From positions 372,001-436,000 of the forward strand of contig JALCKY010000001.1 in NCBI GenBank assembly GCA_022647575.1: 64,000 nt of DNA, written 5' to 3'. Position numbers and translations under genes: made by a program. A model generated the notes under the pieces. It ran no database searches, was not told the origin of the DNA, and saw only the letters and a list, made by a program, of their open reading frames with translations. Shown here piece by piece: positions 16,897-25,352 of this stretch (position 1 is its first letter; each line of letters starts with the position of its first letter). Origin of the DNA: Lachnospiraceae bacterium (lineage in GTDB: Bacteria; Bacillota; Clostridia; Lachnospirales; Lachnospiraceae).

Positions 16897-17971
16897 TTTT
16901 TCCTCCCTTCATCATGTTCATGAAACGGTCAAACAGGAAATTGGCATCCCTCGGACCGGGACAGGCTTCCGGATGGAACTGGACCGTGAAAATATTCTTT
17001 CCGACATATTTCAGGCCTTCATTCGTTCCGTCGTTGACGTTGCGGAAGGCGGGAACGGCGATCTTCGGATCCAGCGTCGTTTCATCAACGACATATCCGT
17101 GATTCTGGGAGGAAATGCTGACGCGTCCGTCTCCCATCAGGTCCTTGACCGGATGATTGCCGCCGCGGTGTCCGTATTTCATCTTGTGCGTATCGGCACC
17201 CGTAGCCAGCGCCATCAGCTGATGCCCCAGGCAGATGGCAAAGATCGGGACATCCGCATCATACAGCTTCCGGAGCTCCCGGATAACGCCGGTGCATTCC
17301 TTCGGATCTCCGGGCCCGTTGGAAAGCATGATGCCGTCCGGGCGGTCCGCCAGGATCTCTTCTGCGGATGTGTCCGCCGGGTAAATGGTGACCCGGCATC
17401 CGCGGCTGTTCAGATTTTTTGCGATATCGGATTTCGCTCCCAGATCGAGGAGCGCCACTCTGAAGGAATCTCCGGGCAGGACTGACTTCTTCCTGCAGGT
17501 CACTTTCTCAACGACTTTTCCGGTGGTATAGGCCCGGAGCTGCGGAAGCACTTCATCAGGGCTGCCGTACTCCTTTGTCGTGATCATGCCGTTCATCGTA
17601 CCCTTTTCCCGGAGGATTTTGGTAAGTGCGCGCGTATCGATTCCGGAAATGCCGGGAATATCATTTTTCTTAAGAAACTCGGTAACTGAGCCTTCCGAAC
17701 GGAAGTTGCTTGGAATTCTGGAGAATTCACGAACGATAAAACCATCAACCCACGGCCGGCCGGATTCCATGTCCTCCGTACAGATGCCGTAATTCCCGAT
17801 CAGCGGGTAGGTCATGCAGACTGCCTGCCCCGCATAGGATGGATCGGTCAGGACTTCCAGATAACCGGTCATCGACGTATTGAATACGATCTCGCTGACC
17901 GTTTCCCGGGCTGAGCCGACGGACATCCCCGTAAAAACAGTTCCGTCTTCCAGAATCAGATATGCTTTCAC
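16889..17971 (-). CDS. carA: Carbamoyl-phosphate synthase small (glutaminase) subunit
   Basis: A 360-residue class I glutamine amidotransferase that passes ammonia to CarB. The nucleophile Cys247 is in the FAICLGHQ elbow, and the His-Glu pair is in FHPEACPG. The N-terminal CPSase small-chain domain covers about 1-140. The start is GTG at 17971, preceded by a moderate purine-rich site (AGGCAGGA). A strong promoter lies about 30 bases upstream, leaving a leader of roughly 25 bases, too short for a PyrR attenuator. Confidence 0.97.
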   Translation of the reverse strand: MKAYLILEDGTVFTGMSVGSARETVSEIVFNTSMTGYLEVLTDPSYAGQAVCMTYPLIGNYGICTEDMESGRPWVDGFIVREFSRIPSNFRSEGSVTEFLKKNDIPGISGIDTRALTKILREKGTMNGMITTKEYGSPDEVLPQLRAYTTGKVVEKVTCRKKSVLPGDSFRVALLDLGAKSDIAKNLNSRGCRVTIYPADTSAEEILADRPDGIMLSNGPGDPKECTGVIRELRKLYDADVPIFAICLGHQLMALATGADTHKMKYGHRGGNHPVKDLMGDGRVSISSQNHGYVVDETTLDPKIAVPAFRNVNDGTNEGLKYVGKNIFTVQFHPEACPGPRDANFLFDRFMNMMKGGKNA

Positions 17972-18002
17972 GTCTTATCCTGCCTTTCCTAAGTTCCGAA
18001 AG

Positions 18003-18031
18003 ATTATACTATAACTAGTGCACCTTTTCAA
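18003..18031 (-). promoter_or_regulatory. Sigma-A promoter of carA-carB-uppP-arcC
   Basis: On the minus strand TTGAAA and a perfect TATAAT are separated by 17 bases, about 32 bases before the carA GTG. This is one of the strongest promoter matches in the window. No attenuator hairpin fits between it and the start codon. Confidence 0.8.
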
Positions 18032-18068
18032 GGGAGGATTCAACATTTTGTGGTGTCCCTGCCCGGGG

Positions 18069-19637
18069 TCACCCGCTCTGCGAAGGCAGCTTCACGATGA
18101 CATAGCCGTTCTCCTGACGGATATAGCCTTTCTCCGGCCAGGACGGCATGGAGGCGGCTTCCTTCCCCGCTTCGTCTGCCTCAGTCTCTCCGGGCGCTGC
18201 AAACGCATAGCCCCGGATCACGGCGAACAGATAAAGCTGGTTGGAAAAACTGATTTCATTTTTATAGGAACTTGAATCAAAATAAGAACGTCCGATGAAT
18301 TCCGTCTGCGTGACGCAGGCCGGGTTGAGCGGGGCCTCCCAGGTTCCGTAGAAAATCACTTTCTGATTCGTCTCGCTGATTCCCGCCTGATGCATGTCGC
18401 TCACGATGCTGTCCAGCATGCTGCAGTCCTGTTCATAGCGGACACGGTCCGTATACCACAGCCTCATCGTCGTCTGCGTCTGCTGAAGTCCGGCCGCCAG
18501 GATGAAGGCCAGGACCGCAATGCCGGCAAGACCCGGCATTTTCGAAAGCAGTCCCGCCGCTTTGCCTCTCATAAGTTCCTGTCTTTCCTGATCGAAGGAA
18601 GCTGCAGATGCCATGAGTCCGGCTGCCAGGACAAACGGCAGCGTATACTGATTTCTGTAAGTCGAAGCCTGCCCCAGCAGGATCGGCATCGTAAAGGCTG
18701 ACAGCAGGAAAAGGAAGAACGCGATGACAAGCGGTGCGCCCGTTTCACGGATCCGTTCCTTTACGCGCGGCAGATGGAACAGGATTGCCGCAGCAGCAGC
18801 CAGAAGCATGAAAGTATATCCCTTGCCGCAGTTCTGATTCACTCCCAGCAGGACACCCTTCAGATACTCTCCGATGTTTTTCAGGCACTGGGCAGCCGGA
18901 GCTTTCGTCCACAGGAAAGTTGCATAGGCATCATTGACTGTCGGGTTGAGAAAAATCCTGGAAATTCCGAACCCTGCCGCTGCCCCGCAGAGAAAAGTAA
19001 GAGCCAGCTTCAGGCAGACGGTCCACGCTTCTTTTCCTCTGCGGATTCCCTTCAGGAGCAGAAACCCTGCCAGCGCACCTGAAAGATAGAGTGCGTAATT
19101 TGCCTCATAAGTCGTGAAGGCGACGGGCATGATGAGAACGCCTGTCACCAGGAAGACCTTCCGGTCTGTCCGGATCCATCTGAAAATCAGGATCAGGGAC
19201 AGTGCAATCAGGAAAATGGAAAAGGCGACCTCCGGATTCTGGAGTTTGAAGAACCACTGATAGACAAAAACCGGATGGGAAATAAACAGTCCGCAGAAAA
19301 TCCAGAACGGGTATTCTTTCTCCCCGCTGACAGAATAGAAAAAGAAAGAAAAAGTCTCCAGGAAAAGTACAATAAAAATGTAAGCCAGCGCCAGTGCAAA
19401 ATAAGGATTGAAAGCCGACAGATGAAACAGCTTCTGAAGAACGACCGAACCCCATCGTCCGATGGACAGCCAGTCCAGCGTCGACATCTGGTGGACCATC
19501 ATGTTGTCCGTATCCAGAAAAACCGTATCGGAAATGAAGCAGACTCCGTAAACGATCAGGACTGCCGCCGCGTTGAAGATCAGCAGTCCCTTATGGCTTG
19601 CTATGAACTTTTTGTACTGCTTCCATAATTCACCCAT
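18069..19637 (-). CDS. GtrII-like polytopic membrane glucosyltransferase
   Basis: About 522 residues, mostly hydrophobic helices. Early charged motifs between the first helices (DTVFLDTDNMM and SIGRWG) match the glucosyltransferase domain of the GtrII/GtrC family, which move a sugar from a polyprenyl phosphate onto a surface polymer outside the membrane. The last 150 residues form a soluble, extracytoplasmic tail. I chose ATG 19637 (MGELWKQ) because the first helix then begins about 17 residues in; the frame is open to an ATG at 19751, and neither start has a good Shine-Dalgarno. It stands alone between a tRNA terminator and the carA promoter. Its partner polymer may be the one made from 27 kb onwards. 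Confidence 0.7.
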   Translation of the reverse strand: MGELWKQYKKFIASHKGLLIFNAAAVLIVYGVCFISDTVFLDTDNMMVHQMSTLDWLSIGRWGSVVLQKLFHLSAFNPYFALALAYIFIVLFLETFSFFFYSVSGEKEYPFWIFCGLFISHPVFVYQWFFKLQNPEVAFSIFLIALSLILIFRWIRTDRKVFLVTGVLIMPVAFTTYEANYALYLSGALAGFLLLKGIRRGKEAWTVCLKLALTFLCGAAAGFGISRIFLNPTVNDAYATFLWTKAPAAQCLKNIGEYLKGVLLGVNQNCGKGYTFMLLAAAAAILFHLPRVKERIRETGAPLVIAFFLFLLSAFTMPILLGQASTYRNQYTLPFVLAAGLMASAASFDQERQELMRGKAAGLLSKMPGLAGIAVLAFILAAGLQQTQTTMRLWYTDRVRYEQDCSMLDSIVSDMHQAGISETNQKVIFYGTWEAPLNPACVTQTEFIGRSYFDSSSYKNEISFSNQLYLFAVIRGYAFAAPGETEADEAGKEAASMPSWPEKGYIRQENGYVIVKLPSQSG

Positions 19638-19768
19638 CGTTCTGCAGGCGGGCCGGAAATCCTTTTCCGGAAACTCCCATGCAGCCGCCTGTCGTTCTGC
19701 ACGGAATTCATGTCTGCGCTTCGGCATGCAGCTGCCATTCAGCGCCGGCATGCCAGTTATAAGAATAA

Positions 19769-19810
19769 AAAAAGGCCGGGAACCGATGATACGGCACCCC
19801 CGACCTTTTT
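19769..19810 (-). terminator. Rho-independent terminator after tRNA-Leu
   Basis: A 12-bp stem with one G-T wobble (AAAAAGGTCGGG with CCCGGCCTTTTT on the minus strand), an 18-base loop and a run of seven T. It starts 5 bases past the tRNA 3' end. Confidence 0.88.
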
Positions 19811-19814
19811 ACAG

Positions 19815-19898
19815 TGCAGGAGAAGGGACTTGAACCCTCATGATCTTGCGAACACAGGCACCTGAAGCCTGCGCGTCTGCCAATTCCGCCACTCCTGC
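19815..19898 (-). tRNA. tRNA-Leu (anticodon CAG)
   Basis: An 84-base class II tRNA. The 7-bp acceptor stem pairs GCAGGAG with CTCCTGC and the discriminator is A. The anticodon stem CAGGC/GCCTG encloses the loop TTCAGGT, giving anticodon CAG. A long variable arm typical of leucine tRNAs is followed by a T arm with loop TTCAAGT. The CCA end is not encoded. It has its own promoter and terminator. Confidence 0.95.
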
Positions 19899-19910
19899 GC
19901 GGCAATGAAC

Positions 19911-19939
19911 ATTTTACAATGTTTCATCCCGTTCGTCAA
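19911..19939 (-). promoter_or_regulatory. Sigma-A promoter of tRNA-Leu
   Basis: TTGACG and TAAAAT on the minus strand with 17 bases between them. Predicted transcription start is about 6 bases before the tRNA 5' end. Confidence 0.75.
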
Positions 19940-19976
19940 CATGAAAATCAAATGAAAATACCAGTTTCCTGCAGGT

Positions 19977-20456
19977 TTATTTTTCCCTGCCTGATTTTCC
20001 GCCGGGCAGCAGCGAACTGATGACTGCCAGAATGCTTCCGAGGAAAATGAACAGGTCCGCCGCATTGAAGACCAGACGCCCGATTTTGCCGATTCCCGTC
20101 CGGATGCGCAGAAAGTCCGTCACATACCCGTGCGTCCAGCGATCGGTCATATTTCCGGCTCCTCCGCCCGTCAGAAGGGCCAGCGCCAGTTTTGTCAGAT
20201 GCTTTCCTTTCTGGAAAAGCACAATCAGGAAAGAAAGGGCCGTGACGCCGAAAGCGGCTGTGGTGACCATCTTTACTTTTTTGCTGTCTTCATGAAAGAA
20301 GCCGCCCGCCGAGCCGCTGTTCTTCATTCTCTGAAGATAGACCTTCCCGCCGAGTTCTTCTTTCGGCTCGCCGTTTTCTTCCAGATGATCCTCCATGTAT
20401 CTTTTAAGGAAAAAATCAAGAAAGAAAACCGCTGCCGCAATGAGCAGATAAATCAT
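19977..20456 (-). CDS. lspA: Signal peptidase II (lipoprotein signal peptidase)
   Basis: A 159-residue membrane aspartyl protease that cleaves prolipoprotein signal peptides after lipidation. Four hydrophobic helices are visible. The two catalytic aspartates are in GGAGNMTDRWTHGYVTDF and FNAADLFI, the standard family motifs. The first family motif is degenerate (FFLDFFLKRYM in place of a DQxxK pattern). It follows the zinc-ribbon gene by 39 bases and is last in the clpX operon; the tRNA promoter begins just beyond it. Confidence 0.9.
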   Translation of the reverse strand: MIYLLIAAAVFFLDFFLKRYMEDHLEENGEPKEELGGKVYLQRMKNSGSAGGFFHEDSKKVKMVTTAAFGVTALSFLIVLFQKGKHLTKLALALLTGGGAGNMTDRWTHGYVTDFLRIRTGIGKIGRLVFNAADLFIFLGSILAVISSLLPGGKSGREK

Positions 20457-20495
20457 CTGTTCTCCTGTTCCCCGCTGCCTGCCGGCAGACAGCTG

Positions 20496-21068
20496 TTATG
20501 AAAAATCATCCTTGATCTTGTCGGTTTCTTCCTGTACGGTTTTCTTCGCCTTGTTCAGGGCGTCCACGACTTCGTCGTGCATCTCGGCAGCCTTCACCGC
20601 AATCTTGTCGCCGGTCGTTTCCTCAGCCGGATCGTCACCGTCCGCCGGCTTCTCTTCGTCATCCGCCTGTCCGTCCGCAGCCGCTTCTTCCGCCTCTCCG
20701 GCCGGCTTCTCCGCCGTCGGAACCAGTGCTCCGCATTTCGGGCAGAAAGAGTCTTCGCTGTTCACCGCTGCCCCGCATTTCGGACAGATCTTCTGTCCCT
20801 TCAGTTCCGCAATATTTTTCTTGAACACTTCGACCTGACCAAGATGCATCTTGATCTCGGCAAACATTTCCTTGTACTCTTCAGGCGGATTCCCCTTCCG
20901 GTAGAAAGCCTCGCCGACAGCCTGATACAGCTTGTCGATCGTCTTCTGCTCGCCGTTCATCTGCGCAGTCAGCTTCTGCGTCTCGAAGAAAACATTCGTC
21001 TTGCTTGCCGCGGTATTTGCCGCATCCGAAAAATGCTTGCCTAAATCTTCAAAGAAATCATTCGACAT
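20496..21068 (-). CDS. Zinc-ribbon protein with helical flanks, function unknown
   Basis: A 190-residue soluble protein. Residues 1-85 look helical and charged. A zinc ribbon of two CPKCG knuckles (CPKCGAAV and CPKCGALV) sits at about 94-116. It is followed by a low-complexity Ala/Glu/Asp/Gly stretch and a lysine/glutamate-rich helical tail. Zinc-ribbon proteins of this shape are common in Bacillota and mostly unassigned. A strong AAAGGAG site precedes the ATG. It lies between clpX and lspA on the same strand, 41 and 39 bases away, with no promoter seen between, so it is probably in one operon with them. I do not assign a function. Confidence 0.8.
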   Translation of the reverse strand: MSNDFFEDLGKHFSDAANTAASKTNVFFETQKLTAQMNGEQKTIDKLYQAVGEAFYRKGNPPEEYKEMFAEIKMHLGQVEVFKKNIAELKGQKICPKCGAAVNSEDSFCPKCGALVPTAEKPAGEAEEAAADGQADDEEKPADGDDPAEETTGDKIAVKAAEMHDEVVDALNKAKKTVQEETDKIKDDFS

Positions 21069-21109
21069 GGTACTGCTCCTTTCAGCGTGTTTTTTGCTTT
21101 TAACAGTAT

Positions 21110-22576
21110 CTATTCACCGGACTGGCCGCGGAGAAGAATCTTCGGGCCGCCTTTGTGCTCAATGTATTCCCGCGTAATGATGACTTCTCCGATGTTGTCG
21201 TCCTTCGGGACTTCATACATGATATCCGTCATGAAGCCTTCAATGATTGCCCGGAGGGCGCGTGCGCCGGTATCTTTTTCCAGTGCCTGTTTCGCAATCA
21301 CCCGGAGTGCCGCATCCTCAAAGGTGAGCTTCACCTCATCCATCGCCAGAAGGGCTTCGTACTGTTTCAGGATGGCGTTCTGCGGTTCCCTCAGGATCCG
21401 CACCAGCATATCCTCCGTCAGTTCCTCCAGGGAAAAGACAATCGGAAGCCTTCCGAGGAATTCCGGAATCATCCCGAATTTCCGGAGATCCTCCACGGTT
21501 ACTTTCTGCATGATGTTGGGATCTTCGTCATACTTGTCCTTCAGATCCGCATGGAAGCCGATGGAGCCTTCCCGGTTCAGCCTCTCCTTGATGATTTCCT
21601 TCAGGTCAGGAAATGCCCCGCCGCAGATGAACAGGATATTTTTCGTATTGACCATCTTAAGCGGCACCATGGCATTCTTGGAAGTCGCACCGACGGGCAC
21701 TTCGATTTCGGAGCCTTCCAGAAGCTTCAGCATTCCCTGCTGGACAGCTTCGCCGCTGACATCCCTCTGGTTCGTATTTTTCTTCTTGGCGATCTTGTCG
21801 ATCTCGTCGATGAAAATGATTCCGTGCTCCGCCTTCGAAACGTCATTTCCCGCCGCTGCCAGCAGCTTCGACACGACGCTTTCGATATCGTCGCCGATGT
21901 AGCCGGCTTCCGTCAGGGAGGTCGCATCCGTCAGGGCAAGCGGCACGTCCAGAAGCTTGGCCATCGTCTGGACAAGATACGTCTTTCCGCTTCCGGTCGG
22001 GCCGATCATCAGCATATTTGACTTCTCGATTTCAACCGGTTCCGGAAGGTTCGGATCCCTGATCTTCTGCTTCTTCTGTTCCTGCCGGATCTTGTTCAGC
22101 TTTTCTTCTCCGATGATCCGCTTGTAATGATTATAGACGGCAACAGACATGATTTTCTTGGCCTGCTCCTGACCGATGACGTACCGGTCCAGCTGTGCCT
22201 TGATTTTATGGGGAGGCAGGATATCCTTCATCGTAAACGGCACTTCATCCGTCTTTTTCTGCTTCTCCGCTTCCGCCGCCGGATCCTGCCGGAAATTGCT
22301 GTAGAAATCCGAGAGGTCGATTGCTTCGACGTTCGGAAGATTGCTGAGCAGTGAAGAATAATTCACACCCCCGCTGCGCATGGTATCCAGGCTCTTCTGC
22401 ATGCAGTCGCGGCAGACATGCATGTTCCCCGGAAGATCGATCATCGGTCCGGTTACGCTCTCCGGCCGTCTGCAGAGAAAGCAGATTTTCTCGGCTTTCT
22501 TTTCTTCTTTCTGATTCGCTTCAGATGTTTCTGTTATTTCGTTTTTCTGATTCCCGTTTCGGTTTTCGTCGTCCAT
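21110..22576 (-). CDS. clpX: ATP-dependent Clp protease ATP-binding subunit ClpX, long N-terminus
   Basis: A 488-residue AAA+ unfoldase. A glutamate/lysine-rich start is followed by a C4 zinc finger (CFLC and CRDC) for substrate and adaptor binding. The AAA module has GPTGSGKT (Walker A), the pore loop EAGYIGDD and FIDEIDK (Walker B). SIGF matches the IGF loop that docks on ClpP. A linker of about 60 residues between zinc finger and AAA domain makes it longer than the usual 410-430. I chose ATG 22576 (AGAGGA site); the in-frame ATG at 22609 overlaps the -10 box and cannot be transcribed. No clpP is nearby, so it could be a second ClpX-type protein. Confidence 0.93.
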   Translation of the reverse strand: MDDENRNGNQKNEITETSEANQKEEKKAEKICFLCRRPESVTGPMIDLPGNMHVCRDCMQKSLDTMRSGGVNYSSLLSNLPNVEAIDLSDFYSNFRQDPAAEAEKQKKTDEVPFTMKDILPPHKIKAQLDRYVIGQEQAKKIMSVAVYNHYKRIIGEEKLNKIRQEQKKQKIRDPNLPEPVEIEKSNMLMIGPTGSGKTYLVQTMAKLLDVPLALTDATSLTEAGYIGDDIESVVSKLLAAAGNDVSKAEHGIIFIDEIDKIAKKKNTNQRDVSGEAVQQGMLKLLEGSEIEVPVGATSKNAMVPLKMVNTKNILFICGGAFPDLKEIIKERLNREGSIGFHADLKDKYDEDPNIMQKVTVEDLRKFGMIPEFLGRLPIVFSLEELTEDMLVRILREPQNAILKQYEALLAMDEVKLTFEDAALRVIAKQALEKDTGARALRAIIEGFMTDIMYEVPKDDNIGEVIITREYIEHKGGPKILLRGQSGE

Positions 22577-22607
22577 GAATCCTCTTCTTTCCTGAAATAC
22601 AGCTTTC

Positions 22608-22636
22608 ATTATAGCCTTGCCTGATGTATGTCACAA
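22608..22636 (-). promoter_or_regulatory. Sigma-A promoter of clpX
   Basis: TTGTGA and a perfect TATAAT on the minus strand, 17 bases apart, about 32 bases before the chosen ATG at 22576. Its position rules out the longer clpX reading frame. No CtsR or HrcA operator was recognised next to it. Confidence 0.75.
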
Positions 22637-22650
22637 GTGAACTTTTTCTA

Positions 22651-22680
22651 AAGTAAAAGGGACGGATTTCTCCGTCCCTC
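22651..22680 (-). terminator. Rho-independent terminator after htrA
   Basis: A 9-bp stem (AGGGACGGA with TCCGTCCCT), tetraloop GAAA on the minus strand, then TTTACTTT. It lies about 55 bases past the htrA stop and just before the clpX promoter. Confidence 0.85.
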
Positions 22681-22733
22681 TGAAAGCATTCTGTACTGCC
22701 TGCATGCACTTTCCGTCATGCGCCGGATCCGGA

Positions 22734-25230
22734 TTACTGACCGCTTCCCGGAAGCTGCTGAGTCCCGTTCTGGAATGGCGATGTACCGTTCGGAAGCTGT
22801 GAACTGCCTCCCTGATCCTGCTGCGTACCGGAGTCCGCCTGGCTGTCCGTGCTCTGCGACGTACTTCCGGAAACATCTGCATCTGCCTTGGCGCCCAGCG
22901 TTACCGAAACCGTCTGCGTCTCATAGGCTGTCTGGTCGCTGTTGAGACGGCTGACTGAGAAATCAATGGTCGTGCCGGCCGCATAGTAGGTCAGCTCTTC
23001 CACAAGATCATCCGCCGAAGTAACGGAATATCCGTCGATTGCCGTAATGATGTCGCCTTCCTTGATGCCGGCCTTATCGGCTGCCCCGCCGCTGACGACA
23101 CTGTCAACATAGGCTCCTGCAGGATATCCCTGCTGCACATAAGCAGTCGGCATCGTCTTTACGCTGACGCCCAGATAGGACGCCTGCGAATCATCCACCT
23201 TCTGCCGGTCAGCCTTGTTCATCAGCTTGTTCAGGATCGGCTCTGCCTTGGAAATCGGAATGGCATATCCCATGCCTTCAACCGTTGTATCCGAATACTT
23301 GACTTCATTGATTCCGATCAGCTCGCCCTTCATGTTCAGAAGTGCGCCGCCGGAATTGCCCGGATTGATGGCTGCATCCGTCTGAAGCAGGGTATGGCTG
23401 ACATTGTCAACCGTTACCGTACGGTTCAGTGCGGAAATAATGCCGGAAGATACGCTCTGGCCGTAGCCGAGAGCATTGCCGATTGCCACAAACCGATTCG
23501 CCGACCTGGCAGCTGTCGGAATCGCCGATGGTGATTACCGAAATCTTGCTTTTGGTATCATCGGTCAGATCTGAAAGCTGGACGGCTACCACGGCAAGGT
23601 CTTCATCTGCATTCGTCCCTTTGATGGTAGCAGATGCCGCCGTGTTGTCGACAAAGGCAACGGAGATCGTATCCGAACCCGAAATGACATGGTTATTTGT
23701 CGCAATCAGAAGTTCCGTATCGGTCTGTCCGACGATGATTCCGGAACCATCCGCTTCCGCTTCATACTCCTGCGTCTCTCCTGTAAAGAAAGACTGCACC
23801 TGCTGCACCGTCTTCGTCGTAATGGCGACCATGGAAGGCATGACATTGGCTGCTACCTGTTCAATGCTCATATCGCCGTCGGAATTATTGACTGCTGTTC
23901 CGGTATCCGAAGAACTGTCCGTCTTGGAAGAAGCATCTCCCTTGCTTTCCGTTGAACCGGCTGTGCTGCTCTGCGAAGAATCCGTTCCCTGATCCGGCTT
24001 GCTGATTGCTGCGGAAGACTGCTGATTATTCCCGTTATTATGATTTCCGGTCATGGCATTTCCCAAAAGAGACACGCCGAGAAATACAAGCGCTGCCACG
24101 AGAGCGCACACGCCGGCAATCGCTGCTCCGATTCCGATTTTCCTGCCGAGGCCGGAAGACTTCTTCGGCGGCTTGTCCGAACCTCCGGAAGGCTGTCCGC
24201 CTGCCGGCTGGCTGGAGAACTGATACGTATCGTACCCGCTGTTCTGTCTGCCGTCATATCTGGTGACATCTGTCCCCGGATCCTGATAGCCCGGCATCGT
24301 GAAGTTCTGTCCGCCGCTCTGTGCATCGGAATTCTGGGAACCGTAATTCTGCGTATAGCCGTTATTCTGGGAGCCGTAATTCTGACTTCCGTTATTCTGG
24401 GAACCGTAATTCTGACTTCCGTAATTCTGCGTATAGCCGTCATTCTGCGAGCCGTAATTCCGGTTTCCGGAATTCTGCGCATAGCCATTATCCTGAGAAC
24501 TGTAATTCTGGCTTCCGGAATTCTGCGCATAGCTGTCATTCTGGGACCCGTAATTCTGGCTTCCGGGATTCTGCGCATAGCTGCCATTCTGGGAACCGTA
24601 ATTCTGGCTTCCGGAATTCTGCGCATAGCCGCTGTTCTGGGAGCCTGAGTTCCCGGAAGCATAGTTCTGGGAGCTGTAGTTCTGAGAACCGTAGTTCTGA
24701 GAGCCGTAATTCTGGGAACCGTAATTCTGCGTATAGCCGTCATTCTGGGAACCATAATTCTGCGTTCCGGAATTCTGTGCATAATAATCGTTCCGGGAAC
24801 CGTAATTCTGCGTTCCGGAATTCTGCGCACCGGTATCCTGTGAACCGTAAGCCTGCGAGCCGTACGTCTGTGAGCCGTATGTCTGTGAGCTGTCGTTCTG
24901 CGTGCCGGTATCCTGCGCGCCGGTATCCTGCGCGCTGATGTTCTGCGTGCCGTCATTCTGAGAACGGAAATCCTGCGAAGTACTGTCCTGCCGGCTGAAA
25001 GCCTGCGAACTGAAAGTCTGCGCACTGTCCTGCTGCGCGGAACCCTCCTGTACATCCGGATTCACAGAGGAAGAAACCTCCTGTTCAGCTGCTGATGCAC
25101 TGGCGGATTCCGTCCCGTCGGAGCTGAAGGATGCCGAAGCATCGCCTGCCGCCGATCTGCCCTCATTTACAGGCTGCTCCGTGTTTTCGCTGCCTGCATT
25201 ATTCTGACCGTAATTCCATTCATCACTCAT
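22734..25230 (-). pseudogene. htrA: HtrA/DegP-like membrane serine protease with long repeat domain, broken by one frameshift
   Basis: A trypsin-fold, PDZ-containing quality-control protease anchored outside the membrane. Residues 1-340 are cytosolic by topology and low complexity, rich in Ser/Gln/Asn/Gly/Tyr with many QNYGSQ-like repeats. A membrane helix is at about 365-390. The triad is His514 (ATNNHVIS), Asp544 (NADEDLAV) and, in the second frame, the serine of NPGNSGGAL. A PDZ domain and a Gln/Gly/Ser tail follow. The frame breaks at 23490-23492 after the codons for QVGESV; removing one base from GGTTTGTG restores VAIGNALG and an 831-residue protein. An AAAGGGG site precedes the ATG. No convincing promoter was found in the 71 bases upstream. 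Confidence 0.9.
24316..24969 (-). repeat. In-frame tandem repeats coding for the HtrA Asn/Gln/Gly/Tyr domain
   Basis: About 650 bases encode HtrA residues 88-305 as degenerate repeats. The base unit is 15 bases (SQNYG); larger blocks alternate SQNYG with SQNDGYAQN or similar, giving a longer period of roughly 40-60 bases. The units keep reading frame and vary at silent and some coding positions, so this is a protein repeat and not a CRISPR array. Such tracts can change length by slippage. Confidence 0.85.
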
Positions 25231-25301
25231 GATTCATAAACCCCTTTCTGGATCTTCTATCAGAATAGGGGATAATTGTGTCTACTTTGTGATTAAATCA
25301 T

Positions 25302-25348
25302 AAAAAAAGACTGCCGGACTTTTCGGATGTCCTGCAGTCTCTTTTTTC
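25302..25348 (-). terminator. Rho-independent terminator after glmS
   Basis: A 12-bp stem with one mismatch (AGACTGCAGGAC with GTCCGGCAGTCT), followed by seven T on the minus strand. It closes the polysaccharide/glmS transcription unit just downstream of the glmS stop. Confidence 0.88.
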
Positions 25349-25352
25349 GGAT

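Noticed and set aside
13744-16923. Very long plus-strand open frame opposite carB (1059 codons)
   Set aside because: It mirrors carB with no family motifs, no ribosome binding site, and a histidine/arginine/aspartate-rich composition typical of the antisense of a high-GC gene. The carB protein is full length and unmistakable.
17972-18068. PyrR-type attenuator before carA
   Set aside because: The predicted leader is only about 25 bases, with no room for antiterminator and terminator hairpins.
19899-19976. A further RNA gene next to tRNA-Leu
   Set aside because: The space is filled by the tRNA promoter; no cloverleaf or conserved small-RNA shape was found.
22577-22609. Longer clpX start at 22609
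   Set aside because: The ATG lies in the -10 box of a good promoter and has no ribosome binding site; ATG 22576 has AGAGGA.
24040-25055. Long frames on both strands over the htrA repeats, and the idea of a CRISPR-like array
   Set aside because: The repeats are 15-base coding units without unique spacers. The alternative frames are arginine- or serine-rich translations of the same repeats.
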